A stretch of 12,733 nucleotides of DNA from Bog-877 sp049518775 (GCA_049518775.1 JBEKRL010000053.1:1-12733); one strand, 5' to 3'; counted from the stretch's first letter, positions 1 through 6,027 are shown. Notes: generated by a model not told the origin, from the letters alone. A program made the numbers and translations.

Positions 1-11
1 GCTGCGCCTCC

Positions 12-365
12 TCAGTGGCGGCCGTAGCCCCGGACGACCTCAATCACCTCGTCCAGGTAGGCATCGCCCTCGCCACGTCGGATCCCGTCGGCGACGCAGT
101 GGGAGAGGTGGTCACGAAGCAGCAGGTAGCCGATCTGGTCGAGGGCTGCGGTGACCGAGCGGATCTGCACCAGCACCTCCGGACAGTAGCGCTCCTCGTC
201 CACCATCTTGGCGATCCCCCCGACCTGGCCCGAGACCCGTTGCAGACGCACCAGGAGCTCCTTCTTGCTTGCCTGGTATGAGCCCCGCCGGCCCGCAACC
301 CTGCCGAAGGGGGCCGCCCGCAAGGGTGGGGCACCGGCCTCGCCCTCCTTGATCGGCCTAGTCAC
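12..365 (-). CDS. csoR: CsoR-family copper-sensing repressor
   Basis: A 117-residue all-helical CsoR/RcnR-family (DUF156) repressor. The copper triad is in register with Mycobacterium tuberculosis CsoR: Cys61, His86 and Cys90, with spacing of 25 and 4 as in C36/H61/C65. The second-shell Tyr before the first Cys (Tyr60) and a Glu 16 residues after the last Cys (Glu106) are also present, so Cu(I) sensing is more likely than nickel or formaldehyde sensing. The protein has about 30 extra N-terminal residues, rich in Gly, Ala, Arg and Pro, before the conserved KKELLVRLQRVSGQVGGI helix. The start is GTG at 365, preceded by the strong ribosome site GAGGAGG eight bases upstream. It overlaps the permease stop by 8 nt, so the two are co-transcribed and coupled. 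A matching operator lies upstream of the permease, implying autoregulation. Copper specificity is inferred from residues only. Confidence 0.93.
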   Translation of the reverse strand: MTRPIKEGEAGAPPLRAAPFGRVAGRRGSYQASKKELLVRLQRVSGQVGGIAKMVDEERYCPEVLVQIRSVTAALDQIGYLLLRDHLSHCVADGIRRGEGDAYLDEVIEVVRGYGRH

Positions 366-1812
366 CGGCGCCGCCTCCTCGGAGGGCAGAGTCGCCGGCG
401 GACAGGTACCGGTCGGCGCAGGACTGGCAGCAGAAGTAGACCGTACCTCCGGGATACTCGAGCTTGGCGCCGGGGTCGGCCGGGTCGACCATCATGCCGC
501 AGACGGGGTCGGCCTGGGGGGGGCAGTTTGCCGGGCTCGTGGGCTGAGATCCCAGCGCCCGGTGCCGCTCCGGATGGGCGAGGAACCTGTCTCGGCATTG
601 GTCCGAGCAGAAGTGGAACTCCTGCCCCTGGTGGACCAAGCGGGCCGGCGCGAGCGCTCGCTCCACCTGCATGCCGCACACCGGGTCGATGGCGTGCCGA
701 TCCTCGGTGCCGCTGCGCCCGAAGCGGAGGGCCAGGAACACGATTGCCGCCAGCGCCAGCAGCGCGGTCAGGTCGAGAAGGGTGGTGAAGTTCCAGGCCA
801 ATGCGTGGGAGGCGATCTGGTGCGGCCTGGTCCGGGGAATGGCATCGAGCGCCTGGAAGAGGTACTGCGTGACCAGGCCGGCCGACGCCATCACCAGCCA
901 GAAGCTGCCCAGGAGCCGGAGGGTCAGCCGGCCGCCGTAGTACTTGCGGTAGATCAGCAGCAGGGGGAAGGTGATGAGGTCCGCATAGATGAAGCTGGCC
1001 ACGCCGCCGAAGCTGATTCCCCCCTTCCAGAGGGCGGCTGCCAGGGGCACGTTGCCCACTGAGCAGACGAAGCTGGCCATGGCAATGAGCGGGCCGATGG
1101 CGGCGTTCTCGATGGCGGAGGGGAGCCCGTGCCCGGAGACGAACACCGCTCTCCACACCTGGTCGGGGACGAGCGCGGCGAGGAACCCGGCCGCCAGGAA
1201 TCCGCCCAGGAGCTCCTTGCGGAGCATTCGGAGGTCGGCGAGACAGTAGCGGGCGGCCGTTCCCCAGAGCTGAGGAGAGCGCAGCTTGACCGACCAGCTG
1301 GACTCCTTGGCTGCCTCGGCCCCATGGGCATCGGGACCCTTGGCTGCCTCCAGACGGCTCCGGGCCGCGTCGATGAGGGAGCGGGGGAGAGCGAAGTGGG
1401 CCACCGCTGCGAAGAGCGCGATCATCACCAGCCCACCGACCAACTCGGCGGCGGCGAACTGCCAGCCGATCAGCACCGCGACCACAATGCCCAGCTCGAT
1501 CACGAGGTTGGTGGAGGCCAGCATGAAGGCCATCGCGGTCACGAAGCCGGCTCCCTCGGTGAACAGCGACTTGGTCATGGCCGCCGCCGCGTAGGAGCAG
1601 GACGAGGACGCGGCCCCGAAGCCGGTCGCCCGCAAGAGGGGCAGGACACCGGATCCCCCCAGAAGCCGGCGCATCTGGCGGCGGGAGACGAAGGCCTGGG
1701 TCATGCCGGAGAGCCAGAAGCCCACGACCAGGGCCCAAAGGGCCTCCCAGAACATGGACAGCGCCTCTCTGAGGCCTGACCCGACGAGATCGAATATGTG
1801 CACATCCACCAA
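358..1812 (-). CDS. YraQ/ArsP-type permease with two C-terminal YHS domains
   Basis: A 484-residue integral membrane protein of the Permease_2 (DUF318) family, which includes YraQ and the organoarsenical exporter ArsP. Several hydrophobic segments cover residues 20-320, with the family motif GFGAASSSCSYAAAA near 64-78 and a second polar repeat SFVCSVGNVPLAAALW near 247-262. A further membrane segment lies at about 343-362. Two YHS domains follow: DPVCGM at 376-381 with FCSDQC at 401-406, and DPVCGM at 435-440 with FCCQSC at 460-465. YHS domains bind soft metals, so metal efflux or handoff is inferred; the substrate is unknown. The predicted TTG start at 1812 lacks a clear ribosome site. GTG at 1803, or ATG at 1755 with AGAGAGG upstream, are alternatives. 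It is the first gene of a csoR operon preceded by a CsoR-like operator, which points to copper or a related metal. Confidence 0.88.
   Translation of the reverse strand: MVDVHIFDLVGSGLREALSMFWEALWALVVGFWLSGMTQAFVSRRQMRRLLGGSGVLPLLRATGFGAASSSCSYAAAAMTKSLFTEGAGFVTAMAFMLASTNLVIELGIVVAVLIGWQFAAAELVGGLVMIALFAAVAHFALPRSLIDAARSRLEAAKGPDAHGAEAAKESSWSVKLRSPQLWGTAARYCLADLRMLRKELLGGFLAAGFLAALVPDQVWRAVFVSGHGLPSAIENAAIGPLIAMASFVCSVGNVPLAAALWKGGISFGGVASFIYADLITFPLLLIYRKYYGGRLTLRLLGSFWLVMASAGLVTQYLFQALDAIPRTRPHQIASHALAWNFTTLLDLTALLALAAIVFLALRFGRSGTEDRHAIDPVCGMQVERALAPARLVHQGQEFHFCSDQCRDRFLAHPERHRALGSQPTSPANCPPQADPVCGMMVDPADPGAKLEYPGGTVYFCCQSCADRYLSAGDSALRGGGAGD
374..380 (-). promoter_or_regulatory. Ribosome binding site of csoR
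   Basis: On the minus strand GAGGAGG lies 8 nt before the GTG at 365. It sits inside the last codons of the permease gene. It decides the GTG start of csoR and supports coupled translation with the upstream permease. Confidence 0.75.
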
Positions 1813-1838
1813 GAGTGGCGCCGGCGCGAGGACTGCGG

Positions 1839-2822
1839 TCAGTATACCCCTGGGGGGTATAGGGCACCAGGCCTCGGCAGGGGCCGTGGCCGGGGCCGGC
1901 GACGGGACGGCGTGGCGATCAGCACCCCCAGCACCACCAGAGCTCTGGCGCCGACCTCGTGCTCCAGATCGCGGAGGAACTCCGCCGCGGAGGGCGAGAT
2001 GGACTCGGCCCAGAGCTGAAAGCCCTGGTTGAGGAGGTCGAGCTGACGGATGCGCGGAAGCGTCCTGTCAAGCGCCAGCCGGACGTCCCCAGGCAACGGG
2101 TCCTCCTCGAGGGAGTCGATCCAGCGCTTCGCCAGCTCATGCGGCGCGGCGGGATCCGGGTCTGGCTCGGCGGAGAGTTCCAGGATCCCCCCGGCCAGGA
2201 TTCGAATGCGACGGAAGAGCTCGGGGTGGCCCGGTGCGGCCGCGACCTGCTCCAGCAGCTCGCTGACCTGGGCGGGCAGCAGCATCCGGCCGAAGATGGA
2301 GGGAACCGGGAGGCCCCATCCGCCGCCGAGAAGTTCCTGGTAGGCGGCCGCCGCTGCTTCGGAGAGGGGCCGGCTCAGCCTGCCGAAGATCCCCAGGCTG
2401 TCCCTCTTGGTGGAATTGGCTGAAGAGAGGAGGGCCACCACCGCCTCTGGATCGGCCTCGTCCGCTTCCAGAGCGAGTTCGATTGCTGTCATGAGCCGGT
2501 CCAGGCGAGCCCGTTCCGTCCGGAGGGTCTCGCGGTGCTGCTGCAGGGTAGCTCGAAGGGAGTCGCCCCGGGCCGGCCCCGGCAGGGAGCGGCGGATGTC
2601 CTCCAGGCTCATGCCGAGTCCGCGCAGGAGATCGATCTGGAGCAAGCGGAGCAGGTCGTCGGAGTCGAAGTGGCGGTAGCCGGTGAGGCTGCGGCTGGGC
2701 TGGACCAATCCCTGGTCCTGGTAGTGGCGGATCCGCCCCCGGGTGACCCCGGTGAGAGCGGCGGCCTCACCGATCTTGAGGGGCCGGGCGGCGGTCTGGT
2801 GGGAGTGCGGATATGACTTCAT
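1839..2822 (-). CDS. MerR-family transcriptional regulator, unknown effector domain
   Basis: A 327-residue regulator. Residues 15-80 form a standard MerR winged helix-turn-helix (LKIGEAAALTGVTRGRIRHYQDQGLV, GYRHFDSDDLLRLL, LRGLGMSLEDI). A helix suited to the dimerising coiled coil spans about 87-119. Roughly 200 residues follow, mostly helical and unlike any effector domain I recognise. The protein has no cysteine, so it is not a thiol-based metal or redox sensor like MerR, CueR or SoxR; an organic ligand is more likely. The tail (about 309-327) is rich in Arg and Pro, and its last codons form the CsoR operator. The ATG start lies 6 nt after a TAGAGT -10, suggesting a leaderless message. It is divergent from hpnH across a MerR-type dyad, so hpnH is its probable target along with itself. 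Confidence 0.9.
   Translation of the reverse strand: MKSYPHSHQTAARPLKIGEAAALTGVTRGRIRHYQDQGLVQPSRSLTGYRHFDSDDLLRLLQIDLLRGLGMSLEDIRRSLPGPARGDSLRATLQQHRETLRTERARLDRLMTAIELALEADEADPEAVVALLSSANSTKRDSLGIFGRLSRPLSEAAAAAYQELLGGGWGLPVPSIFGRMLLPAQVSELLEQVAAAPGHPELFRRIRILAGGILELSAEPDPDPAAPHELAKRWIDSLEEDPLPGDVRLALDRTLPRIRQLDLLNQGFQLWAESISPSAAEFLRDLEHEVGARALVVLGVLIATPSRRRPRPRPLPRPGALYPPGVY
1841..1846 (-). promoter_or_regulatory. -10 element of the permease-csoR operon
   Basis: On the minus strand TATACT matches the sigma-70 -10 consensus at 5 of 6 positions. It would place the transcript start about 22 nt before the TTG at 1812. No good -35 is visible at 16-18 bp. The hexamer overlaps the CsoR-like palindrome, so a bound repressor would block polymerase. 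Confidence 0.55.
1843..1861. promoter_or_regulatory. CsoR operator
   Basis: TATACCCC-TGG-GGGGTATA is a perfect 8-bp inverted repeat around 3 bp, with the G/C-rich centre and flanking TATA characteristic of CsoR operators. It overlaps the -10 of the permease-csoR operon. It also encodes the C-terminal LYPPGVY residues of the upstream MerR-family gene, so it is both coding and regulatory. Binding is inferred from the motif and from the adjacent csoR. Confidence 0.82.
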
Positions 2823-2825
2823 CGT

Positions 2826-2857
2826 TTGACTCTACAACCGTCGTAAGGTTTAGAGTC
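2826..2857 (+). promoter_or_regulatory. MerR-type promoter and operator for hpnH
   Basis: TTGACT at 2826-2831 and TAGAGT at 2851-2856 are separated by 19 bp, the long spacer typical of promoters activated by MerR-family proteins. A dyad is centred in the spacer: GACTCTA at 2828-2834 pairs with TAGAGTC at 2851-2857, and the inner AACC (2836-2839) pairs with GGTT (2847-2850), apart from one unpaired base. The predicted transcript has a leader of about 34 nt before hpnH. Binding by the adjacent MerR protein is inferred. Confidence 0.75.
2829..2834 (-). promoter_or_regulatory. -10 element of merR, leaderless
   Basis: On the minus strand TAGAGT is followed by CAAACG and then the ATG of merR at 2822. 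Transcription would start at or next to the A of the start codon. The hexamer is also the left arm of the MerR dyad, consistent with autoregulation. No clear -35 is seen. Confidence 0.5.
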
Positions 2858-2863
2858 CTAAAC
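2848..2863. repeat. Inverted repeat over the hpnH -10
   Basis: GTTTAG-AGTC-CTAAAC is a perfect 6-bp inverted repeat with a 4-bp centre. It overlaps the hpnH -10 and the expected start point. It could be a second regulator site or chance; nothing else in the window identifies a binder. Confidence 0.4.
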
Positions 2864-2885
2864 GAAATTCCGCCAGGCCGCGAGT

Positions 2886-2891
2886 GAGAGG
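2886..2891 (+). promoter_or_regulatory. Ribosome binding site of hpnH
   Basis: GAGAGG lies 6 nt before the ATG at 2898 and supports that start. Unlike merR and moaA, hpnH therefore has a conventional leader. Confidence 0.6.
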
Positions 2892-2897
2892 TAGCCG

Positions 2898-3902
2898 ATG
2901 TCGATTCCCCTTCGACAGAAGGTCAAGGTCGGGGCCTATCTGATGTCCCAGCGGATCCGGCACGTGGAGAAGTTCCCCCTGGTCCTCCAGTTGGAGCCGC
3001 TCTACCAATGCAATCTGGAGTGCGCTGGATGCGGCAAGATCCAGCATCCCGACGACATCCTCCGGAGGCGGCTGACAGTGCAGCAGTGCATCGACGCCGT
3101 CGAAGAGTGTGGAGCCCCGGTGGTGTCGATCGCCGGGGGCGAGCCTCTCGTCCACAAGGACATCGACAAGATCGTTCAGGCCCTCCTGGACCGCAAGAAG
3201 TTCGTCTATCTCTGCAGCAATGCCATCCTGATGGACCGGAAGATCGACCTCTTCAAGCCCCATCCCTACTTCGCCTGGTCCATCCACCTGGACGGGCTGA
3301 AGGACCGCCACGATGCGTCGGTCTGCCGGGATGGGGTCTTCGACAAGGCGGTGGCGGCGATCACGGAGGCCAAGCGGCGCGGCTTCCGGGTCACCACCAA
3401 CACCACCTTCTTCACCCAGGACGACGCCCGGTCGGTCCGGGAGGTGCTGGATTTCCTCAATGACGACCTGCAGGTCGACAACATGCAGATCTCCCCTGCC
3501 TACGCCTACGAGAAGGCGCCCGACCAGGAGCACTTCATGGGGGTGGAGCGGACCCGGGCGATCTTCCGAGAGGCCTTCGCCGACGGTCGGCGGAAGCACT
3601 GGCGACTCAACCACTCCCCTCTGTTCCTCGACTTCCTCGAGGGCAAGGTGGACTTCTCTTGCACCGCCTGGGGGATCCCCTGCTACTCGGTCTTGGGGTG
3701 GCAGCGACCCTGCTACCTGCTCTCGGACGGCTATGTCGGCTCCTACAAGGAGCTCCTCGAGACCACCGAGTGGGAGCAATACGGCCGGGGCCGCAACCCC
3801 AAGTGCGCCAACTGCATGGCCCACTGCGGGTACGAGCCCACGGCAGTGATGAGCACCCTGGGCTCGGTCAGGGAGTCGCTACGGGCCGCGGTCGCGCACT
3901 AG
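2898..3902 (+). CDS. hpnH: Adenosyl-hopene transferase, radical SAM
   Basis: A 334-residue radical SAM enzyme that joins the 5'-deoxyadenosyl radical to diploptene, giving adenosylhopane, the first step toward extended (C35) hopanoids. The 4Fe-4S cluster cysteines are Cys38, Cys42 and Cys45 (CNLECAGC, CX3CX2C). The SAM-contacting GGEP is at 80-83. HpnH hallmarks are clear: LRQKVKVGAYL at the N-terminus, ECGAPVVSIAGGEPL, KKFVYLCSNA, HLDGLKDRHD, YAYEKAPDQEHF and the C-terminal DUF3463-like GWQRPCYLL. A second cysteine set, Cys303, Cys306 and Cys310 (CANCMAHCGYEPTAV), lies near the end. Length is normal for the family. No squalene-hopene cyclase or other hpn gene is in the window. The likely regulator is the divergent MerR protein. 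I am confident of the family; the actual hopanoid product depends on genes elsewhere. Confidence 0.93.
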   Translation: MSIPLRQKVKVGAYLMSQRIRHVEKFPLVLQLEPLYQCNLECAGCGKIQHPDDILRRRLTVQQCIDAVEECGAPVVSIAGGEPLVHKDIDKIVQALLDRKKFVYLCSNAILMDRKIDLFKPHPYFAWSIHLDGLKDRHDASVCRDGVFDKAVAAITEAKRRGFRVTTNTTFFTQDDARSVREVLDFLNDDLQVDNMQISPAYAYEKAPDQEHFMGVERTRAIFREAFADGRRKHWRLNHSPLFLDFLEGKVDFSCTAWGIPCYSVLGWQRPCYLLSDGYVGSYKELLETTEWEQYGRGRNPKCANCMAHCGYEPTAVMSTLGSVRESLRAAVAH

Positions 3903-3917
3903 CCGGGGTCGGTGGGC

Positions 3918-3941
3918 TGGCCGTCGCCTCCCCGGCGGCCA
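3918..3941 (+). terminator. Possible hairpin after hpnH
   Basis: TGGCC (3918-3922) pairs with GGCCA (3937-3941). GCC (3926-3928) pairs with GGC (3934-3936) around a TCCCC loop, with GTC bulged on the left. It lies 16 nt past the hpnH stop. There is no T-run, so intrinsic termination is uncertain. Confidence 0.3.
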
Positions 3942-3959
3942 CCCCTTCGCCCTCCGGGG

Positions 3960-3965
3960 TACGAT
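3960..3965 (+). promoter_or_regulatory. -10 element of moaA, leaderless
   Basis: TACGAT (4 of 6 to consensus) is followed by 7 nt and then the GTG of moaA at 3973. No ribosome site precedes that GTG. The arrangement matches those before merR and the kdp micro-ORF. No convincing -35 is visible. Confidence 0.45.
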
Positions 3966-3972
3966 CCCGGGC

Positions 3973-4992
3973 GTGGTAGGTGTCCAGGACCTGCTCCGAA
4001 GGCCCCTCAGTGATCTCCGTGTCTCGGTCACTGACCGGTGCAACTTCCGCTGCCGGTACTGCATGCCGATGCCGAAATTTGGGCCCGGCTTTCGCTTCCT
4101 ACCCCGATCGGAGATCCTGACCTTCGAGGAGATCGTTCAGGTGGTCAAGGCCGCCTCGCCGCTGGGGGTCACCAAGGTCCGGATCACCGGGGGTGAGCCG
4201 CTCCTCCGCCCAGAGCTAGGATCCCTGATCGGGATGCTGGCGGCCGTGCCGGGCATCACCGACCTGGCCATGATCACCAATGGCATGCTCCTGGCTGAGC
4301 ACGCGGAGGGTCTGGCCCAGGCCGGACTCCGGCGGGTCACGGTCAGCCTGGACTCGGTCGACCCGCAGGTCTTCCGACTGATGAATGGAGTCGGATTGCC
4401 GATCGAGCCGGTCCTGGAGGGGATCGCGGCTGCGGCGGCCGCCGGGCTGGGCCCGCTGAAGCTCAACGCGGTCATCCGGCGCGGGCTCAACGAGGATGGG
4501 ATCCTGGACCTAGCCGACTTTGCCCGCAGCCATGGCCACACCCTCCGCCTCATCGAGTACATGGACGTCGGGGAGGGTCACGGCTGGAGGATGGCGGAGG
4601 TGGTCCCAAGCTCCGAGGTCCTGGAGCTCATCGGGAGGAGCTGGCCGTTGCGAAGGCTCGATGCCGACCATCCCGGTGGCGTCGCCGAGCGTTTCGCCTA
4701 CCTGGACGGGGCGGGCGAGATCGGGGTCATCAGCTCGGTCAGCGCTCCCTTCTGCGCCAGCTGCTCTCGGCTCCGGCTGGCCACGGACGGTCGGCTTTAC
4801 ACATGTCTGTTCGCGCGTCAGGGGCACGACCTGCGCAGCCTGCTCCGAGCCGGTGCCAGCAGGGACCAGCTGATGGCGGAGCTGCGGCGGGTGTGGTCGG
4901 GGCGCGTCGATCGCTACTCGGAGCTCCGCTCGGGCCTGTCCGAGGACAGCTCTGCTCTGCCCAAGGTTGAGATGTCCTACCTCGGGGGCTGA
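3973..4992 (+). CDS. moaA: GTP 3',8-cyclase MoaA
   Basis: A 339-residue radical SAM enzyme catalysing the first step of molybdenum cofactor synthesis, GTP to 3',8-cyclo-7,8-dihydro-GTP, which MoaC then converts to cyclic pyranopterin monophosphate. The N-terminal cluster is Cys23, Cys27 and Cys30 (DRCNFRCRYCMP) and the SAM motif is GGEP at 73-76. The C-terminal cluster is Cys261, Cys264 and Cys278, and the SRLRL stretch at 265-269 carries the arginines that bind GTP. The chain ends in the conserved Gly-Gly needed for catalysis. The FGPGFRFLPRSEIL linker after the first cluster is of the longer type. GTG at 3973 is chosen because it gives the normal PLSDLRVSVTDRCN start and sits 7 nt after a -10. 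It stands 70 bp after hpnH; no other moa or moe gene is nearby. Confidence 0.95.
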   Translation: MVGVQDLLRRPLSDLRVSVTDRCNFRCRYCMPMPKFGPGFRFLPRSEILTFEEIVQVVKAASPLGVTKVRITGGEPLLRPELGSLIGMLAAVPGITDLAMITNGMLLAEHAEGLAQAGLRRVTVSLDSVDPQVFRLMNGVGLPIEPVLEGIAAAAAAGLGPLKLNAVIRRGLNEDGILDLADFARSHGHTLRLIEYMDVGEGHGWRMAEVVPSSEVLELIGRSWPLRRLDADHPGGVAERFAYLDGAGEIGVISSVSAPFCASCSRLRLATDGRLYTCLFARQGHDLRSLLRAGASRDQLMAELRRVWSGRVDRYSELRSGLSEDSSALPKVEMSYLGG

Positions 4993-4993
4993 G

Positions 4994-5036
4994 CCTGGCG
5001 GGAAGGCCATGGGTCCCCTGGCCGCCAGGGTCTTAT
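4994..5036 (+). terminator. Probable terminator hairpin of moaA
   Basis: It begins 2 nt after the moaA stop. CCTGGCGG (4994-5001) pairs perfectly with CCGCCAGG (5022-5029). An alternative inner stem is GGCCA (5005-5009) with TGGCC (5019-5023). A weak pyrimidine tail GTCTTATC follows. Position and stem strength favour a terminator, though the T-tract is poor. Confidence 0.5.
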
Positions 5037-5291
5037 CGGCACCGGCTGCGTCCTGTGAGGGCTGTCCGGAGGAGTGGCAGGGCCCCATCTCGCTGCCTGA
5101 GGCACCCCGGCCCTTCACATGTCACCGGTCTGGAACCGACTCAGTGGCACCGTGAGGGCAGCCGACGCGAGGACCCGCCCTGGGCGGTGCTGCCGACCTT
5201 GCTCAGCGGGCTGGGCGGGATGCGCGTCACCTCCCGGACCGGGTCGGCCCTTCGCGGCGCTGGAAGTCGACTGAGGAGCGAGGCCTAGGCT

Positions 5292-5315
5292 GAAGTCCGG
5301 TCACCGGTTGACTTC
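5292..5315. repeat. Bulged palindrome in the convergent gap
   Basis: GAAGT (5292-5296) and CCGGT (5297-5301) are mirrored by ACCGG (5303-5307) and ACTTC (5311-5315), with one central C and a TTG bulge. It could be a minus-strand terminator for the SRPBCC gene, 155 bp past its stop, or a protein-binding dyad. No T-run follows on either strand. Confidence 0.35.
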
Positions 5316-5456
5316 GATCCGGGTTCCATGATCGTCTGGAATGCAGTCAGAGGAAGTTGCAAAGTCCGCGCCCATGGAAGCATGCTGACGATGCTCTGGG
5401 GCAGCGTAGCCAGAATCGGTGCGGTTCCCCCCAGCCCGCGCTGAGTTCAGCTGTTT

Positions 5457-5469
5457 CCCGAACTTCGGG
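5457..5469 (-). terminator. Small hairpin directly after the SRPBCC stop
   Basis: On the minus strand CCCGAA-G-TTCGGG starts immediately after the TAG stop. The usable stem is only 4-5 bp, and what follows is AAACAG rather than a T-run. A second palindrome (5440-5451) follows closely. It is a weak terminator candidate. Confidence 0.25.
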
Positions 5470-5931
5470 CTAGGCGGTGGCTCGCTCCAGGTTGGAGCGG
5501 ACGGCGGGCAGGCTGGCCAGCATCAGCTCCGCCCAGAGGAGGGCAGCTGTCCGATCAACCGTCCTTGGTCCGGCCGGCGGCACCGCGACGGTGAGCTGAA
5601 CCTGGGTCATCACCGGGGAGACCGGAATGAGCCGAAAGCGAGCCGACGGTGGACCGGGAAGGGTGGTCGACTCGATCACCAGCAGCACCGGTCGGTGGCA
5701 GTGGGCGACCCGCGACCCGCCCCGGCGCCGCCGCATCGGCGAGGCCCTCCAGGCCTCGGCGTAGGTTGCGCCCACCCCACCGCTATAGGCGGCCAATTTG
5801 GAGGTTGCCACCCAGGGCTGCCAGAGCGGCGCGTTGCAGCCGTCCAAGAGGAATTCGAAGACGGTCTGGATGTCCCGGGGGACACCGATCTCAGCTCCCC
5901 CGGGGCCCGCCCCCTTTACCTCCCCGGGCAT
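5470..5931 (-). CDS. SRPBCC-fold protein (polyketide cyclase/dehydrase-like)
   Basis: A 153-residue protein of about the usual length for single-domain SRPBCC/START-like proteins. The pattern seen is a first strand ending in VPRDIQTVFEFLLD (18-30), the tryptophan segment APLWQPWV (34-41) and the hinge GGVGATYAEAWR (51-62). Strands LLVIESTT and ARFRLIPV follow, then MTQVQLTVAV (108-117) and a long C-terminal helix (about 127-150). These proteins bind small hydrophobic ligands in a helix-grip pocket; the ligand cannot be told. No signal peptide or membrane segment is seen. The ATG at 5931 directly follows an in-frame TAG, and GGAG lies 9 nt upstream, so the start is well fixed. It stands alone, convergent to moaA and divergent from kdp. 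Strand conservation is modest, so the family is a judgement from pattern. Confidence 0.7.
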   Translation of the reverse strand: MPGEVKGAGPGGAEIGVPRDIQTVFEFLLDGCNAPLWQPWVATSKLAAYSGGVGATYAEAWRASPMRRRRGGSRVAHCHRPVLLVIESTTLPGPPSARFRLIPVSPVMTQVQLTVAVPPAGPRTVDRTAALLWAELMLASLPAVRSNLERATA

Positions 5932-5932
5932 C

Positions 5933-5949
5933 TACTCGAGCTCCGAGTA
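5933..5949. promoter_or_regulatory. Palindrome upstream of the SRPBCC gene
   Basis: TACTCG (5933-5938) and CGAGTA (5944-5949) flank AGCTC. The palindrome overlaps the ribosome-site region of the SRPBCC gene, just before its ATG. It may be an operator or an mRNA hairpin that hides the ribosome site. Function is unproven. Confidence 0.35.
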
Positions 5950-6027
5950 ACTCGACGCCATTACCAGCGTGATGGTAGACCGACCGCTCTCCGCCTGCTC
6001 GCCCCTCTGAGATCGGAAGATGAGGAA

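Larger units (their letters stand above)
5037..5469. other. Non-coding convergent gap with small palindromes
   Basis: This lies between the 3' ends of moaA and the SRPBCC gene. Short open frames here show no protein-like composition or recognisable motif, and I see no tRNA or rRNA signature. It contains three short palindromes: GAAGTCCGGT/ACCGG-TTG-ACTTC at 5292-5315 (one 3-nt bulge), GCTGA-GT-TCAGC at 5440-5451, and CCCGAA-C-TTCGGG at 5457-5469. A small RNA or remnants of a decayed gene cannot be excluded. Confidence 0.5.

Noticed and set aside
208..1062. Long plus-strand open frame of 284 codons
   Set aside because: It runs antisense through the permease and csoR, is Gly/Arg/Glu-rich with no recognisable domain, and is explained by high GC in the real minus-strand genes.
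2850..3824. Long minus-strand open frame of 324 codons opposite hpnH
   Set aside because: It is the shadow of hpnH, whose radical SAM motifs are unmistakable. The antisense product is a low-information Leu/Val/Asp/Glu-rich string.
4510..5118. Minus-strand open frame overlapping the moaA 3' end and the gap
   Set aside because: Mostly antisense to moaA. The part in the gap has no protein-like pattern or ribosome site.
5055..5288. 77-codon plus-strand frame in the convergent gap
   Set aside because: Composition is Arg/Ser/Gly/Pro-rich with no hydrophobic periodicity, and it has no start context. It is not supported as a gene.
6010..6020. AGATCGGAAGA, resembling the start of a sequencing adapter
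   Set aside because: Only 11 bases match and the next bases diverge. The flanks are continuous with the regulatory region, so chance is more likely than adapter carry-over.
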